Assembly (NCBI RefSeq): GCF_017353175.1
Contig: NZ_JAFMYW010000006.1
Span: forward strand, 372,001-436,000
Source of the DNA: Fibrella forsythiae
GTDB taxonomy: Bacteria > Bacteroidota > Bacteroidia > Cytophagales > Spirosomataceae
Direction: 5' to 3'
Length of the DNA stretch: 64,000 nucleotides
Part shown: positions 26,327 through 35,730 of the stretch, piece after piece
Layout of the letters: every line of letters begins with the position of its first letter
Position numbering within the stretch: the first letter of the stretch is position 1
The notes under the pieces: model-generated
What the model saw: only the letters and a program-made list of their open reading frames with translations
The model's database searches: none
Told to the model about the DNA's origin: nothing
Position numbers and translations under genes: made by a program

Positions 26327-27919
26327 ATGATCCTCATCGTTGATGACAGGCGGGAAAATATTCTTCCTCTCCAGAAGATCCTCGAACTGCATCGCTTCCA
26401 GGTCGACACGGCCGAATCGGGTGAAGAAGCCCTGCGGAAAGTGCTCACTACGGCCTATTCGGTCATTATTCTGGATGTGCAGATGCCCGGTATGGATGGT
26501 TTTGAAGTGGCCAGCGCTATCTCTGGTTTCAGCAAAGCCCGCGATACGTCCATCATTTTTCTATCGGCCGTTAACACCGAAAAGAAATTCATTACCCGAG
26601 GCTACACCGCTGGCGGCATCGATTACCTGATCAAACCCGTTGACCCGGATATTCTGGTCTTAAAAGTAAAGACCCTCCAGAAACTCTACGAGCAGCAGCA
26701 GGAACTCCGGGCAACGCAGCAATCGCTCCGCCACGAGATCGACGTTCGGAAACGGGCGCAGGAAGAACTGGCAACCCAGGTCGACGATCTTCAGACCGTA
26801 CTAGCCTCTATTCCGCTCATGGCCTTCACGGTAAAACCCGACGGGCAGATCGAGTACGTCAACGCCCACTGGATTCGTTATACGGGCACAGATACGGCCT
26901 TTCCCGAAGCGCATCCCGATGACCATTTTCTTACAGATTGGGCTGCGGCACTGGTTAGTGGCCATGAATTTACCCGTGAAGTCCGACTGAAAGAATTAAG
27001 TACAGGCCGATACCACTATCACCTGCTTCGGGCGGTACCCAGCCGAAAGAACGATTCGATTGTGCGCTGGATCGGTACGTTCACCGACATTCATGCCCAG
27101 AAACAAACCGCCGAACGACTTGAGCAGGAAGTAGCCCTGCGCACGCAGGAGTTGGTTCTTAACAATGTTGAGCTGGAACGGGCCAACCACGAACTACAGC
27201 AGTTCACCTGGGTAGTATCGCACGACCTGAAAGAGCCACTGCGGAAAATCCAGTTCCTGAACGACCTGATCAAAGACCAGTTCCTGAACGACAATCCCGA
27301 CGCGGCAACGTACCTGGATCGATCCATTCGAGCGTCGGCCCGAATGACGAGCCTGATTAACGACCTGCTGGCCTACGCCCAGCTTTCGGCCCCCGAATCA
27401 TTCCAGCCCACTAATCTGAATGCTTTGCTTGATGAACTGCTGCTTGATTTCGACGATAGTATCAGCCGCCAGCGGGCAACTATCTCGGTGGGGCCGCTGC
27501 CCATTCTCGATACCATTCCGCACCGCATCAGGCAGGTGTTTCAGAACCTGATCGGTAACGCGCTCAAGTTTGCCAGGCCCCATGTGCCGCCTGTCATTGC
27601 CATTCACGCCGAGTTAATAGCCAGCAAAGCACTTGACGGGCCACCAATGCCCGATGGCCCCTACTGCCGGATCATCGTGGAGGATAATGGTATTGGGTTC
27701 AACGAGAAATTTTCAAGCCGCATTTTCGTGCTCTTCCAGCGCCTGCACAACAAATCCAGCGTGGAAGGAACCGGTATCGGGCTGGCCATTGCTAAAAAGA
27801 ATATCGACAAGCACCACGGGCTCATTTCCGCCAAAAGTCAGGAAGGGGAAGGTGCCCGTTTCATTCTCGTTCTCCCCATCAAACAGTCGGAGCAGCCTGT
27901 TGCTCTGCTCACCAGTTAG
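26327..27919 (+). CDS. Response-regulator/PAS/histidine-kinase hybrid
   Basis: 530 aa, no membrane segment, so a cytoplasmic signalling kinase. Order: receiver domain (1-120; acidic pair VDD at 5-7, phospho-acceptor D50 in ILDVQMPGMDG, K103), coiled coil (about 120-155), PAS domain (about 156-260), second coiled coil, HisKA dimerisation helix with H299 in WVVSHDLKEPL, and a HATPase domain (about 400-525) with NLIGNALKFA, VEDNGIGF and GTGIGLAIAKK. The input is probably the phosphorylated receiver from another kinase. It is first in a same-strand cluster with a second hybrid kinase, a lone receiver, CheR and CheB. Confidence 0.92.
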   Translation: MILIVDDRRENILPLQKILELHRFQVDTAESGEEALRKVLTTAYSVIILDVQMPGMDGFEVASAISGFSKARDTSIIFLSAVNTEKKFITRGYTAGGIDYLIKPVDPDILVLKVKTLQKLYEQQQELRATQQSLRHEIDVRKRAQEELATQVDDLQTVLASIPLMAFTVKPDGQIEYVNAHWIRYTGTDTAFPEAHPDDHFLTDWAAALVSGHEFTREVRLKELSTGRYHYHLLRAVPSRKNDSIVRWIGTFTDIHAQKQTAERLEQEVALRTQELVLNNVELERANHELQQFTWVVSHDLKEPLRKIQFLNDLIKDQFLNDNPDAATYLDRSIRASARMTSLINDLLAYAQLSAPESFQPTNLNALLDELLLDFDDSISRQRATISVGPLPILDTIPHRIRQVFQNLIGNALKFARPHVPPVIAIHAELIASKALDGPPMPDGPYCRIIVEDNGIGFNEKFSSRIFVLFQRLHNKSSVEGTGIGLAIAKKNIDKHHGLISAKSQEGEGARFILVLPIKQSEQPVALLTS

Positions 27920-27937
27920 GCTCACCAAGTCTCGTTT

Positions 27938-30900
27938 ATGCCGCAATTATCAAACTCGGTCATCAGGCAGCTTCAGGTTGTCTTTTCACTGTCAACGCTG
28001 CTGCTGCTGATCAGCCTGGTGGCGTCATTCTACAGCATCCAGAAACTGATCAGCAACTCGCACCTGGTGAACCACACTAACGAGGTATTGATTGAAGCAG
28101 AGAACATTATCTCCTCCATGAAAGATGCCGAAACGGGTCAGCGCGGCTACCTGCTGACACTCGATCCGGCCTTTCTGCAGCCTTATACAGACAGCTACGA
28201 GCGCGTAACAAAAAGTTACGAACAGGTCAGGGCCCTGACTGCAGACAGTCCGGATCAACAGAAAAACCTGGAGGAAGTGAAGTATCTGTACGAGCGTAAG
28301 TTCACGCTCATGCGCCGGGGAATCTCGCTTTTCCAGCAAAACCGGACACGCCAGGATTCAGCGCAACGCTACAACGCCATGGCCACTGGTAAACTGGCTA
28401 TGGATTCGCTCCGGGTAATAATTGACCGCGTGCAGCGATCAGAAAGCAGTCTGCTGCAAACGCGGCTTCAGCAACAGCAATTCTACGTAACCTATACGCC
28501 TTTTCTACTGGTTGTTGCGGCGGTTATCTCCATCCTGATCACCGCCTTTACCTACCGGCGAATCAAAACAGACATGGATAATCGGCTGGTTCAGCAACGG
28601 GCCGCTGAACGGGAATATGCCGAAACCACCCGACGCATCAACGTAATGGAAGGCATAACCCGACAAATAGCCGACGGTGATTATGCCGTGCGCAGTGCCG
28701 ACGAGCAGGACGACGAACTTGGGCGCATTGCCAAAGCCCTCAACAGCATGGCCGCCTCGCTTGAGCAAACGTTTACTGACCTGAAAAACAGAAACTGGCT
28801 TCAGACTGGCGTTGTAAAGCTGAACGATGCGATCCGGGGCGAAAAGCGCCTGACCAACCTGGGCACCCGCCTGATCAACGCCATCACCGACTACCTCAAC
28901 GCGCCGCTGGGTACGTTGTATCTGATGGATACCGACGGTACTTACAAGCTTTCCGGTAGCTACGCGACCGACAACGCTCCCCAGACAATAGCAGCCGGAA
29001 CAGGCCTGGCCGGGCAGGCAATTGTGAGCAAAAAATCGCTGACCGTCTCCGACCTTCCCGCCGACTATAGTCAGGTACGTTCCTCGCTGGGCGCCGCCCG
29101 GCCAACGTCGGTAACGGTTGTGCCGCTCGTTTATGACGACACCTGTGTAGGTGTTGTTGAAGTGGGCCTGCTGCGCCAGCCCACCCCTTCGGAGGTTCAG
29201 TTTCTGGAACAGAACATAGAGACGATGGCCATGGGCATCAACGCAGCCCTGGATTTTGTGCGGTTACAGAACTTCCTGGAAGAAACGCAGGTACAGGCCG
29301 AGGAGTTACAGGCGCAGCATAGCGAACTGGAAAACCTGAACGCCGAACTGGAAATGCAGGCGCAGAAACTCCAGGCGTCGGAGGAAGAACTCCGGGTGCA
29401 ACAGGAAGAATTGCAGCAAACCAACACCGAGCTTGAAGAGCGGGGCCTGCTGCTGGAAGAACGGAATGGCGAAATTCAGAAGAAAGCGGATGAACTGGAA
29501 CTGGCCACCCGCTACAAATCGGAGTTCCTGGCCAACATGTCGCACGAACTACGGACGCCCCTCAACTCGATTCTGCTACTGAGCCGACTGCTGGCAGAGA
29601 ACAATGAAACCAATCTCTCAGACGATCAGGTCGAATATGCCAGGGTTATCCAGGCATCGGGTAACGGGCTGTTGGGGCTGATCGACGAAATCCTGGACCT
29701 GTCGAAAATCGAAGCCGGCCAGATGAAGCTCGATTATCAGGAAGTGGCCCTGACCGACATTACCGACGAGCTACAGGCGTTATTCGGCCTGATGGCTAAA
29801 GAAAAAGGGCTTGATTTCTCGATTACCATCATGCCGGACGTACCTGAAGCGATTGAAACCGATCGGATGCGGCTGGGGCAGATCCTTAAAAATCTGCTTT
29901 CGAATGCGCTTAAGTTTACGGCCAGTGGTACGGTCAGCCTCCGTATCTCACGCCAGTCGTCCAGCGCTCAAACCCTCAACTTTGCCGTATCGGATACGGG
30001 CATTGGGATTCCGGCCGAAAAGCAGCCGCTGGTATTTGAAGCCTTTCAGCAGGCCGATGGCTCAACCAAACGCAAATACGGCGGCACCGGACTTGGCTTG
30101 TCGATCAGCCGTGAACTGGCGAAGCTATTGGGCGGCGAAATTACGTTGAAAAGCAAGGTAGAGGAGGGCAGTACATTCACGGTCAGTTTGCCACTAGCCA
30201 TGGCCCCGCCGGTTCCGCAAACGCAGGAAAAAGCGCCGCCTGCCCCCCACCCAGTGCCGGCATCACCTGGTCTGACACCAGACCCCGGCAAGCGATACAT
30301 CAGTAGCAAGGTACCCGACGCCGTTCCGGACGATCGGGCCGCCATCGAGGAAACAGACAAGGTGATCCTGATTGTTGAAGATGACGTCCACTTTGCCAAA
30401 TCGCTGCTCGATTATGCCCGTCAGAAAGGCTACAAAGGCATTGTGGCGGTTCGGGGCGACGAAGGCCTGGCGCTGGCGGCACACTACAAACCCATTGGCA
30501 TTCTGCTGGACATTCAGCTGCCGGTCATGAGCGGTTGGGAGGTGATGGATGCGCTGAAGGCGAACCCGCAAACGCGCCCCATTCCGGTACACATCATGTC
30601 GTCGCACAAGCTAAAGAACGAAAGTCGGCTGAAAGGAGCCATCGATTTCGTGGATAAGCCGATGGCCTTCGAGCAGATGCAGACCGTTTTCAAAAAGCTG
30701 GAAGACGTGCTGACCCGCGACCCCAAGAAGGTGCTGATCATTGAAGATAACCCCAAACATGCCAAAGCACTGGCCTACTTCCTGGAGACCTTCAACATCA
30801 GTTCAGAACTGAAAAGTAACATCACGGAAGGCATAGACGCCCTGCAGGGAAAAGAAGTTGACTGCGTTATCCTGGACATGGGCATTCCTGATCAACGGGC

Positions 30901-31534
30901 CTACGAAACGCTTGAAGAAGCCAAGAAAAACCCGGGATTGGAAAATCTGCCGATCATCATCTTCACGGGTAAGAGCCTGTCGATGGCCGAGGAGCTGAAA
31001 ATCAAAAAATATGCCGATTCGATCATCGTCAAAACCGCTCATTCGTATCAGCGTATGCTCGACGAGGTGTCGCTGTTCCTTCATCTGGTTGAAAGCAATA
31101 ATTCAGCAACCAGCAACGGCGTAACCAAAAAACTGGGAGCGCTCAATCAGGTGCTAACGGGTAAAACGGTACTTGTAGCCGACGACGACGTGCGTAACAT
31201 CTTCTCGCTCTCAAAAGCGCTGGAGCAGTATAACATGACCGTCATTGCCGCCCTCGATGGTAAAGAAGCCCTTCAACGGCTGACAGAGCATCCGGAAATT
31301 GATCTGGTCTTGCTGGATATGATGATGCCGCAGATGGACGGCTACGAAACGGCCCGCCACATTCGGGAACATTACAAGTGGAAGGGTCTGCCCATTATTG
31401 CGGTGACGGCCAAAGCCATGACCGGAGACCGGGAAAAATGCCTCCAGGCAGGCGCGTCCGATTACATCACCAAGCCCGTCGACATTGACCAGTTGGTATC
31501 GCTGCTTCGCGTCTGGCTGTATGACCGTGCCTAA
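27938..31534 (+). CDS. Membrane hybrid histidine kinase: CHASE3-HAMP-GAF-HisKA-HATPase-REC-REC-REC
   Basis: 1198 aa. TM1 (about 10-32), a periplasmic CHASE3-like four-helix sensor (about 35-185, with MKDAETGQRGYLLTLD), TM2 (about 186-206), HAMP (about 207-265), GAF (about 290-430), a Gln/Glu-rich coiled coil (about 435-520), HisKA with H536 in NMSHELRTPLN, HATPase (about 640-760: NLLSNALKF, DTGIGIP, GTGLGLSIS). Three receivers follow: phospho-acceptors D858, D980 and D1127; the middle one has a divergent MGIPD context. It lies 18 bp after the first kinase. Such multi-receiver kinases feed phosphorelays; no DNA-binding output is encoded in the cluster. Confidence 0.93.
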   Translation: MPQLSNSVIRQLQVVFSLSTLLLLISLVASFYSIQKLISNSHLVNHTNEVLIEAENIISSMKDAETGQRGYLLTLDPAFLQPYTDSYERVTKSYEQVRALTADSPDQQKNLEEVKYLYERKFTLMRRGISLFQQNRTRQDSAQRYNAMATGKLAMDSLRVIIDRVQRSESSLLQTRLQQQQFYVTYTPFLLVVAAVISILITAFTYRRIKTDMDNRLVQQRAAEREYAETTRRINVMEGITRQIADGDYAVRSADEQDDELGRIAKALNSMAASLEQTFTDLKNRNWLQTGVVKLNDAIRGEKRLTNLGTRLINAITDYLNAPLGTLYLMDTDGTYKLSGSYATDNAPQTIAAGTGLAGQAIVSKKSLTVSDLPADYSQVRSSLGAARPTSVTVVPLVYDDTCVGVVEVGLLRQPTPSEVQFLEQNIETMAMGINAALDFVRLQNFLEETQVQAEELQAQHSELENLNAELEMQAQKLQASEEELRVQQEELQQTNTELEERGLLLEERNGEIQKKADELELATRYKSEFLANMSHELRTPLNSILLLSRLLAENNETNLSDDQVEYARVIQASGNGLLGLIDEILDLSKIEAGQMKLDYQEVALTDITDELQALFGLMAKEKGLDFSITIMPDVPEAIETDRMRLGQILKNLLSNALKFTASGTVSLRISRQSSSAQTLNFAVSDTGIGIPAEKQPLVFEAFQQADGSTKRKYGGTGLGLSISRELAKLLGGEITLKSKVEEGSTFTVSLPLAMAPPVPQTQEKAPPAPHPVPASPGLTPDPGKRYISSKVPDAVPDDRAAIEETDKVILIVEDDVHFAKSLLDYARQKGYKGIVAVRGDEGLALAAHYKPIGILLDIQLPVMSGWEVMDALKANPQTRPIPVHIMSSHKLKNESRLKGAIDFVDKPMAFEQMQTVFKKLEDVLTRDPKKVLIIEDNPKHAKALAYFLETFNISSELKSNITEGIDALQGKEVDCVILDMGIPDQRAYETLEEAKKNPGLENLPIIIFTGKSLSMAEELKIKKYADSIIVKTAHSYQRMLDEVSLFLHLVESNNSATSNGVTKKLGALNQVLTGKTVLVADDDVRNIFSLSKALEQYNMTVIAALDGKEALQRLTEHPEIDLVLLDMMMPQMDGYETARHIREHYKWKGLPIIAVTAKAMTGDREKCLQAGASDYITKPVDIDQLVSLLRVWLYDRA

Positions 31535-31561
31535 TCATTCCTGTTACTACCTCTAAACAGT

Positions 31562-31927
31562 ATGTCAAAAAAACGAGTCTTACTGATCGACGATGACCCC
31601 CGGAATATTTTTGCGCTGAAGGCTACGCTGAAGGCAAAAGGATTTGAGTGTGTATCCTGTCTGAGTGCGCAGGAGGCCCTTACGATTCTGCAAAAAGACG
31701 AGGTAATCGATGCCGTGTTGATTGATATGATGATGCCCGATATGGATGGCTACGAGGCCATTCCGCGCATCAAGAACATTCCAGGTCGGCAGGAAACCCC
31801 CATTTATGCGGTGACAGCTCAGGCAATGGTTGGCGATCGGGAAAAGTGCCTGCAGGCAGGTGCAACAGACTACGTTGCCAAGCCCATCGATGTAGACCGG
31901 CTGGTTGGCCTACTGGTAGGTAGTTAA
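31562..31927 (+). CDS. Single-domain response regulator
   Basis: 121 aa, a lone CheY-like receiver: acidic cluster LIDDDP (residues 8-13), phospho-acceptor D55 in VLIDMMMPDMDG, conserved T/A at AVTAQAM and K in AKPIDVD. No output domain, so it acts by protein contact or as a phosphate relay. It lies 27 bp after the large hybrid kinase and 13 bp before cheR, and its sequence closely resembles the third receiver of that kinase (both read TAxAMxGDREKCLQAGA), suggesting duplication. Confidence 0.92.
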   Translation: MSKKRVLLIDDDPRNIFALKATLKAKGFECVSCLSAQEALTILQKDEVIDAVLIDMMMPDMDGYEAIPRIKNIPGRQETPIYAVTAQAMVGDREKCLQAGATDYVAKPIDVDRLVGLLVGS

Positions 31928-31940
31928 GTGTACAGGGAGT

Positions 31941-32750
31941 ATGATTGAGGAAGAACAGGTAACGCTTTTGCTAAACGACATTTTAGAGTTGTACGGCTAC
32001 GATTTTACCCACTATAGCCGGGCGTCCCTTAAACGCCGGATCAATCGACTATGGGCGGCAGATCGGTTTCCGAGCTTTGCCGAACTACGATACCGGGTAC
32101 GTTCCGACGCGGGGTATCTGAAGCGATTTGTGGAGGAACTGACGGTCAATGTTACGGAAATGTTCCGGGACCCGTCGTTCTACAAATGCCTGCGAACCGA
32201 GGTATTGCCTACGCTGGCAGCAAAGCCCTTTATTCGTATCTGGCACGCGGGCTGTTCAACCGGGGAGGAAGTCTTTTCGATGGCCATACTGCTACAGGAA
32301 GCGGGTCTATTGCATAAATCGCTACTCTATGCCACCGATCTGAATCCGGACGTACTGGAGTCGGCCCGGAAAGGCATCTTCGCGCTGGCCCCCATGCCGC
32401 AGTATTCAGAAAACTACCAGCTTTCGGGCGGCAACCGGGACTTTTCGCTTTACTACACGGCCAACTACGGGTACGTCAAGTTCAACGACGAGCTGGCCGC
32501 GAAAATGGTTTTCTCTACCCACAACCTCGTTTCTGATCATTCTTTCAATGAATTCGATCTGATTCTGTGCCGGAACGTCTTGATCTATTTCGACAAAGAA
32601 CTTCAGGAACGTGTGCTGCGGCTATTCGATGAGAGCCTGGGGCCGCTCAGCTACCTGGCCCTCGGTTCCAGAGAAACCCTGAAACTTTCCGCCATTCGGC
32701 TGAATTACAGACAAATTACGCCCGAGAAAATATGGCGGAAAATAGGCTGA
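31941..32750 (+). CDS. CheR-type protein-glutamate O-methyltransferase
   Basis: 269 aa. N-terminal helical domain (about 1-75), then a SAM-dependent methyltransferase fold: ELTVNVTEMFRDP, the SAM-binding loop WHAGCSTGEEV, YATDLNPDVLESA and DLILCRNVLIYFD. CheR normally methylates chemoreceptor glutamates, but no chemoreceptor, CheA or CheW lies nearby. In CheR-CheB-kinase clusters of this kind the target is often the kinase itself or unknown. Its TGA overlaps the next ATG (TGATG), coupling it to cheB. Confidence 0.93.
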   Translation: MIEEEQVTLLLNDILELYGYDFTHYSRASLKRRINRLWAADRFPSFAELRYRVRSDAGYLKRFVEELTVNVTEMFRDPSFYKCLRTEVLPTLAAKPFIRIWHAGCSTGEEVFSMAILLQEAGLLHKSLLYATDLNPDVLESARKGIFALAPMPQYSENYQLSGGNRDFSLYYTANYGYVKFNDELAAKMVFSTHNLVSDHSFNEFDLILCRNVLIYFDKELQERVLRLFDESLGPLSYLALGSRETLKLSAIRLNYRQITPEKIWRKIG

Positions 32751-33346
32751 TGCAGTCAACGGCAAACACGCCCTACAAGGCTGTTGTTATCGGCGGCTCT
32801 ACGGGTAGCCTCGATGTATTGCTGCCCGTTTTATCGGTGCTGAAACCACCCCTGACCTTCAGCCTTGTGGTAGTGGTTCATCGCAAGAATACGCCAAATT
32901 CCCCACTGGCCACGTTGCTTTCCGTGAAGACAACGTTACCCGTTCGCGAGGTCGACGATAAAGACGTGATGAAGCCGGGTTGCGTGTATCTGGCCCCCGC
33001 CGATTATCACCTGCTCGTTGAACACGACGGTACTTTTTCGCTTGACGACTCAGAAAAAATCAATTTCAGCCGCCCCGCCATCGACGTCACGTTCGAGTCT
33101 GCCGCTGATGTGTACGGCGCTGGTGTTGTGGGTATTCTCTTATCGGGTGCCAACGCCGATGGTACCAGAGGGCTAAAGGCCATCAAACAAGCGGGAGGCA
33201 TTACCGTGGCCCAGCAACCCGCAACCGCTCAGGTAGCCTACATGCCTCAACAAGCAATAGACAATGCCGCAGTTGATCGGGTGCTAGACGTACCTGAGCT
33301 CATCCAGTTCATCAATCAGTTGAACGAAGCCAATCAGGCGCTTTAG
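32750..33346 (+). CDS. CheB-type methylesterase without receiver domain
   Basis: 198 aa, only the catalytic domain. The Ser-His-Asp site appears in VVIGGSTGSLD, VVVHRKN and LSGANADGTRG, and the helix carrying YMPQQAI is present. The regulatory receiver found in enteric CheB is absent, so its activity must be controlled by the lone receiver or by binding partners. ATG 32750 is chosen because it overlaps the cheR stop as TGATG; an ATG at 32732 would add six residues. Last gene of the cluster; the GH30 gene converges on it. Confidence 0.9.
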   Translation: MQSTANTPYKAVVIGGSTGSLDVLLPVLSVLKPPLTFSLVVVVHRKNTPNSPLATLLSVKTTLPVREVDDKDVMKPGCVYLAPADYHLLVEHDGTFSLDDSEKINFSRPAIDVTFESAADVYGAGVVGILLSGANADGTRGLKAIKQAGGITVAQQPATAQVAYMPQQAIDNAAVDRVLDVPELIQFINQLNEANQAL

Positions 33347-33378
33347 ACGTTGGACTGCTTTGGCCCCGCCTGCACAGT

Positions 33379-34800
33379 TTACCAGACATACGTACCTACA
33401 CACCCTTCTTTCAGAGTGCTGGCAATAGCCTTACCCCGGTGGCGGATGGTAAAGGTTCGGGGCATTTTTCCGCTGTTCAGGACGATGAGCGCAATTCTCC
33501 CGTTCGGCGTCTTAAACGCCACATTCGGCAGCATTTCAGGCAAATTCGTAGCTATCCGAACAGAACCTGGCCTGACGAATTTCGACGCGGATGCTACCAC
33601 ATAGTATGCCGGATTCTGGGTTACCTTGTTGCCATCCAGTGTGATTGCTCCCAGGCATTCGGTACAGCCGCCAACCGTATGAGGCTCTTGTTTCGGGTCA
33701 GCGGCCAAATTCCATTCCAGCACCGTCCGGCTCCAGTTTCGGGTGGCACCGATGATCAGATTCGCTACGTGCCAGCCCAGATCACCTGTCAGATTACCGG
33801 GTGCGCCAGTCCATTGTTCCGTGAAATACACATTCTTGTCCGGATGGGCCTTGTGTACTTCGCCCAGTGCCGAAACGGGACCAGCGTACAAATGGAAGGC
33901 CGACCCGTCGACATAGTGTTTAACCTCTGGATCGTCCAGGATCGAGACCGGATAATCGGGCCGGTCGGCGTTATGGTCGTAGAGGATAATTTTAGTTTTG
34001 ATGCCTGCCTGTTTGAACGCTGGACCGAGACTCTTCTTGATGAATGCGGCCTGCTCCTGAGGCAGCATCAGCAAACTGGGATTGTTGCCCGGATGCAGCG
34101 GCTCGTTTTGAATCGTGATGGCATCGATCGCGATTCCTTCCGCTTTCATGGCCTGAATATACTTGACGAAATACTGCGCATACACCGCATAATACTCGGG
34201 TTTCAGACTACCTCCTTTCGAGTGCAGGTTCGTCTTCATCCAGACCGGAGGCGACCAGGGCGAACCCAGGATTTTAATGGCCGGATTGATCGCCAGAATT
34301 TGCTTAAGAATCGGGATCAGGTAAGCTCGGTCGGGTGTCAGCGAGAACCTGGCTAAAGTGGGGTCTGTCTCGCCAGCGGGCAGGTCATCGTACGAAAAGA
34401 CCCGGTCGTCCAGATCCGACGCACCGATACTGATACGCAGGTAACTCACGCCGATGCTGTTGCCTTCTGTTGAGAAAAGCTCTCGCAACAGCGCGTTTTT
34501 CGCTCTGGTTTCCATCCGGCTGATGAGCATGGCACTGCCGCCCGTCAGCGTATAGCCGAAGCCATCGATCGATTGAAACGTCTGGCTGTCATCAACATCG
34601 ATCCGGCTGCCGGTAATGGGTTTATTGCTGAACGGCAACGTACCTGGTTGACGCGCAAAGAGTGCTGACCGATCCGGGTTAGTTACCCACACCTGCGCTG
34701 CGCCGGGCGCTTTCTGAGCCAGTAGGCCCCGGTCAAAACTTCCTGCGGCAAACAAGAGCGCCAGCAGAACCGCGCAACAATAAGTATATGGGTGAATCAT
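33379..34800 (-). CDS. Secreted glycoside hydrolase family 30 protein
   Basis: 473 aa with a signal peptide (about residues 1-30). The TIM barrel shows IDGFGYTLTGGSAM, SYLRISIGASD, ILGSPWSPPVWMKT, the acid/base glutamate in TIQNEPLHPG and the nucleophile glutamate in VYFTEQWTGAPG; a C-terminal beta domain follows (FVRPGSVRI onward). GH30 enzymes cleave beta-1,6-glucans, glucosylceramide or xylans; KWNLA-like positions here read EWNLAADP. ATG 34800 gives the clean signal peptide. A minus-strand neighbour, an NlpC/P60 gene, lies upstream beyond a terminator. Confidence 0.88.
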   Translation of the reverse strand: MIHPYTYCCAVLLALLFAAGSFDRGLLAQKAPGAAQVWVTNPDRSALFARQPGTLPFSNKPITGSRIDVDDSQTFQSIDGFGYTLTGGSAMLISRMETRAKNALLRELFSTEGNSIGVSYLRISIGASDLDDRVFSYDDLPAGETDPTLARFSLTPDRAYLIPILKQILAINPAIKILGSPWSPPVWMKTNLHSKGGSLKPEYYAVYAQYFVKYIQAMKAEGIAIDAITIQNEPLHPGNNPSLLMLPQEQAAFIKKSLGPAFKQAGIKTKIILYDHNADRPDYPVSILDDPEVKHYVDGSAFHLYAGPVSALGEVHKAHPDKNVYFTEQWTGAPGNLTGDLGWHVANLIIGATRNWSRTVLEWNLAADPKQEPHTVGGCTECLGAITLDGNKVTQNPAYYVVASASKFVRPGSVRIATNLPEMLPNVAFKTPNGRIALIVLNSGKMPRTFTIRHRGKAIASTLKEGCVGTYVW

Positions 34801-34907
34801 CAGGAAACTATCAGGATAAATAAATGAGTGTGATCGGGCTGGGAAACGGATACTACTCAACGTTTCTCGCCATCTACTCAGTAACGCCCAACAGCCGGGA
34901 TTCTACT

Positions 34908-34937
34908 AAAAAAGGCCGCTACCTTTCGGTAACGACC
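34908..34937 (-). terminator. Rho-independent terminator of the NlpC/P60 gene
   Basis: On the minus strand a 10-bp stem with two G-U pairs (34937-34928 with 34923-34914), a tetraloop of GAAA and six T at 34913-34908. It lies 22 nt past the stop at 34960. Confidence 0.85.
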
Positions 34938-34959
34938 TCACAAGATTACGGTAGGCAAG

Positions 34960-35532
34960 CTACTTTTCGGCCATTAACCGGGCTACACGGCGGATGCCCA
35001 TGAAGCGATTGCGGTAATAGTCGGCGTGTAGGTAATCGAAGCGAATACCACCGCCCCAGGCCGAATGAATAAATTTTATCTGATCACCAACAACCTCAGT
35101 AATCATGCCGACATGCCCGATTCGGCTTCCTCCTGACGAGTGACCTTTGAAGAAGATCAGATCACCGGGTTTTGCAAATTCACGCTCTACTTTCAGGCCA
35201 ACATTTCCCTGGGCGGCACTCGAGTGGGGCAAATCAATGCCGAACTGACTAAAACAAAACCGGGTGAATCCCGAGCAATCGAAGCCTTTGGGCGTGGTGC
35301 CACCGGAACGGTAACGAATAGAAAGATGCTTTTTGGCAAACCCGATAACATCACTCACAATCGGGATATTATCATAAAAAGAAGCAGATTCAGACTGAGT
35401 AGCGGCCGCTTTGTCAGCGGAAACAACCGGCTTCATATCAACCGTTACCATCGCTAGTTCGGCGTTGGTCTGGGCTTGGGTGATGCCAAACGAGACAGCG
35501 AAACACGCTGTCAGGAGCACTTTCTTCAGCAT
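34960..35532 (-). CDS. NlpC/P60 (C40) peptidoglycan endopeptidase
   Basis: 190 aa with a signal peptide (residues 1-20), acting in the periplasm on peptide stems of peptidoglycan. The NlpC/P60 domain (about 60-185) shows the catalytic cysteine in FDCSGFTRFCF, the histidine in RIGHVGMITE and the third polar residue (His) in FIHSAWGGGI. No SH3 or LysM domain. The gene is single, with its own terminator. Confidence 0.9.
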   Translation of the reverse strand: MLKKVLLTACFAVSFGITQAQTNAELAMVTVDMKPVVSADKAAATQSESASFYDNIPIVSDVIGFAKKHLSIRYRSGGTTPKGFDCSGFTRFCFSQFGIDLPHSSAAQGNVGLKVEREFAKPGDLIFFKGHSSGGSRIGHVGMITEVVGDQIKFIHSAWGGGIRFDYLHADYYRNRFMGIRRVARLMAEK

Positions 35533-35622
35533 AAACGGACGGGTTAAGTCGTAGTTACAGCAGCTAATCTATGGCCAACCCGCCATACGGCCAAACAAAT
35601 GATGGTTTTTTGTGCTGATTAC

Positions 35623-35642
35623 TTTCCACAATAGTGTGGAAA
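35623..35642. promoter_or_regulatory. Perfect 8-bp inverted repeat, possible operator
   Basis: TTTCCACA-ATAG-TGTGGAAA lies in the gap between the NlpC/P60 start and the rhomboid stop, about 90 bp upstream of the NlpC/P60 gene. It could be an operator or a small hairpin; nothing else in this 198-bp gap is recognisable. Confidence 0.35.
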
Positions 35643-35730
35643 TTACACCACAACTACTGTTAACCTACTGACTAATAGACTATCGACGTCCGTATTAAAA
35701 TTCCGTGAATTGACCGCGAGCAGTTACCCC

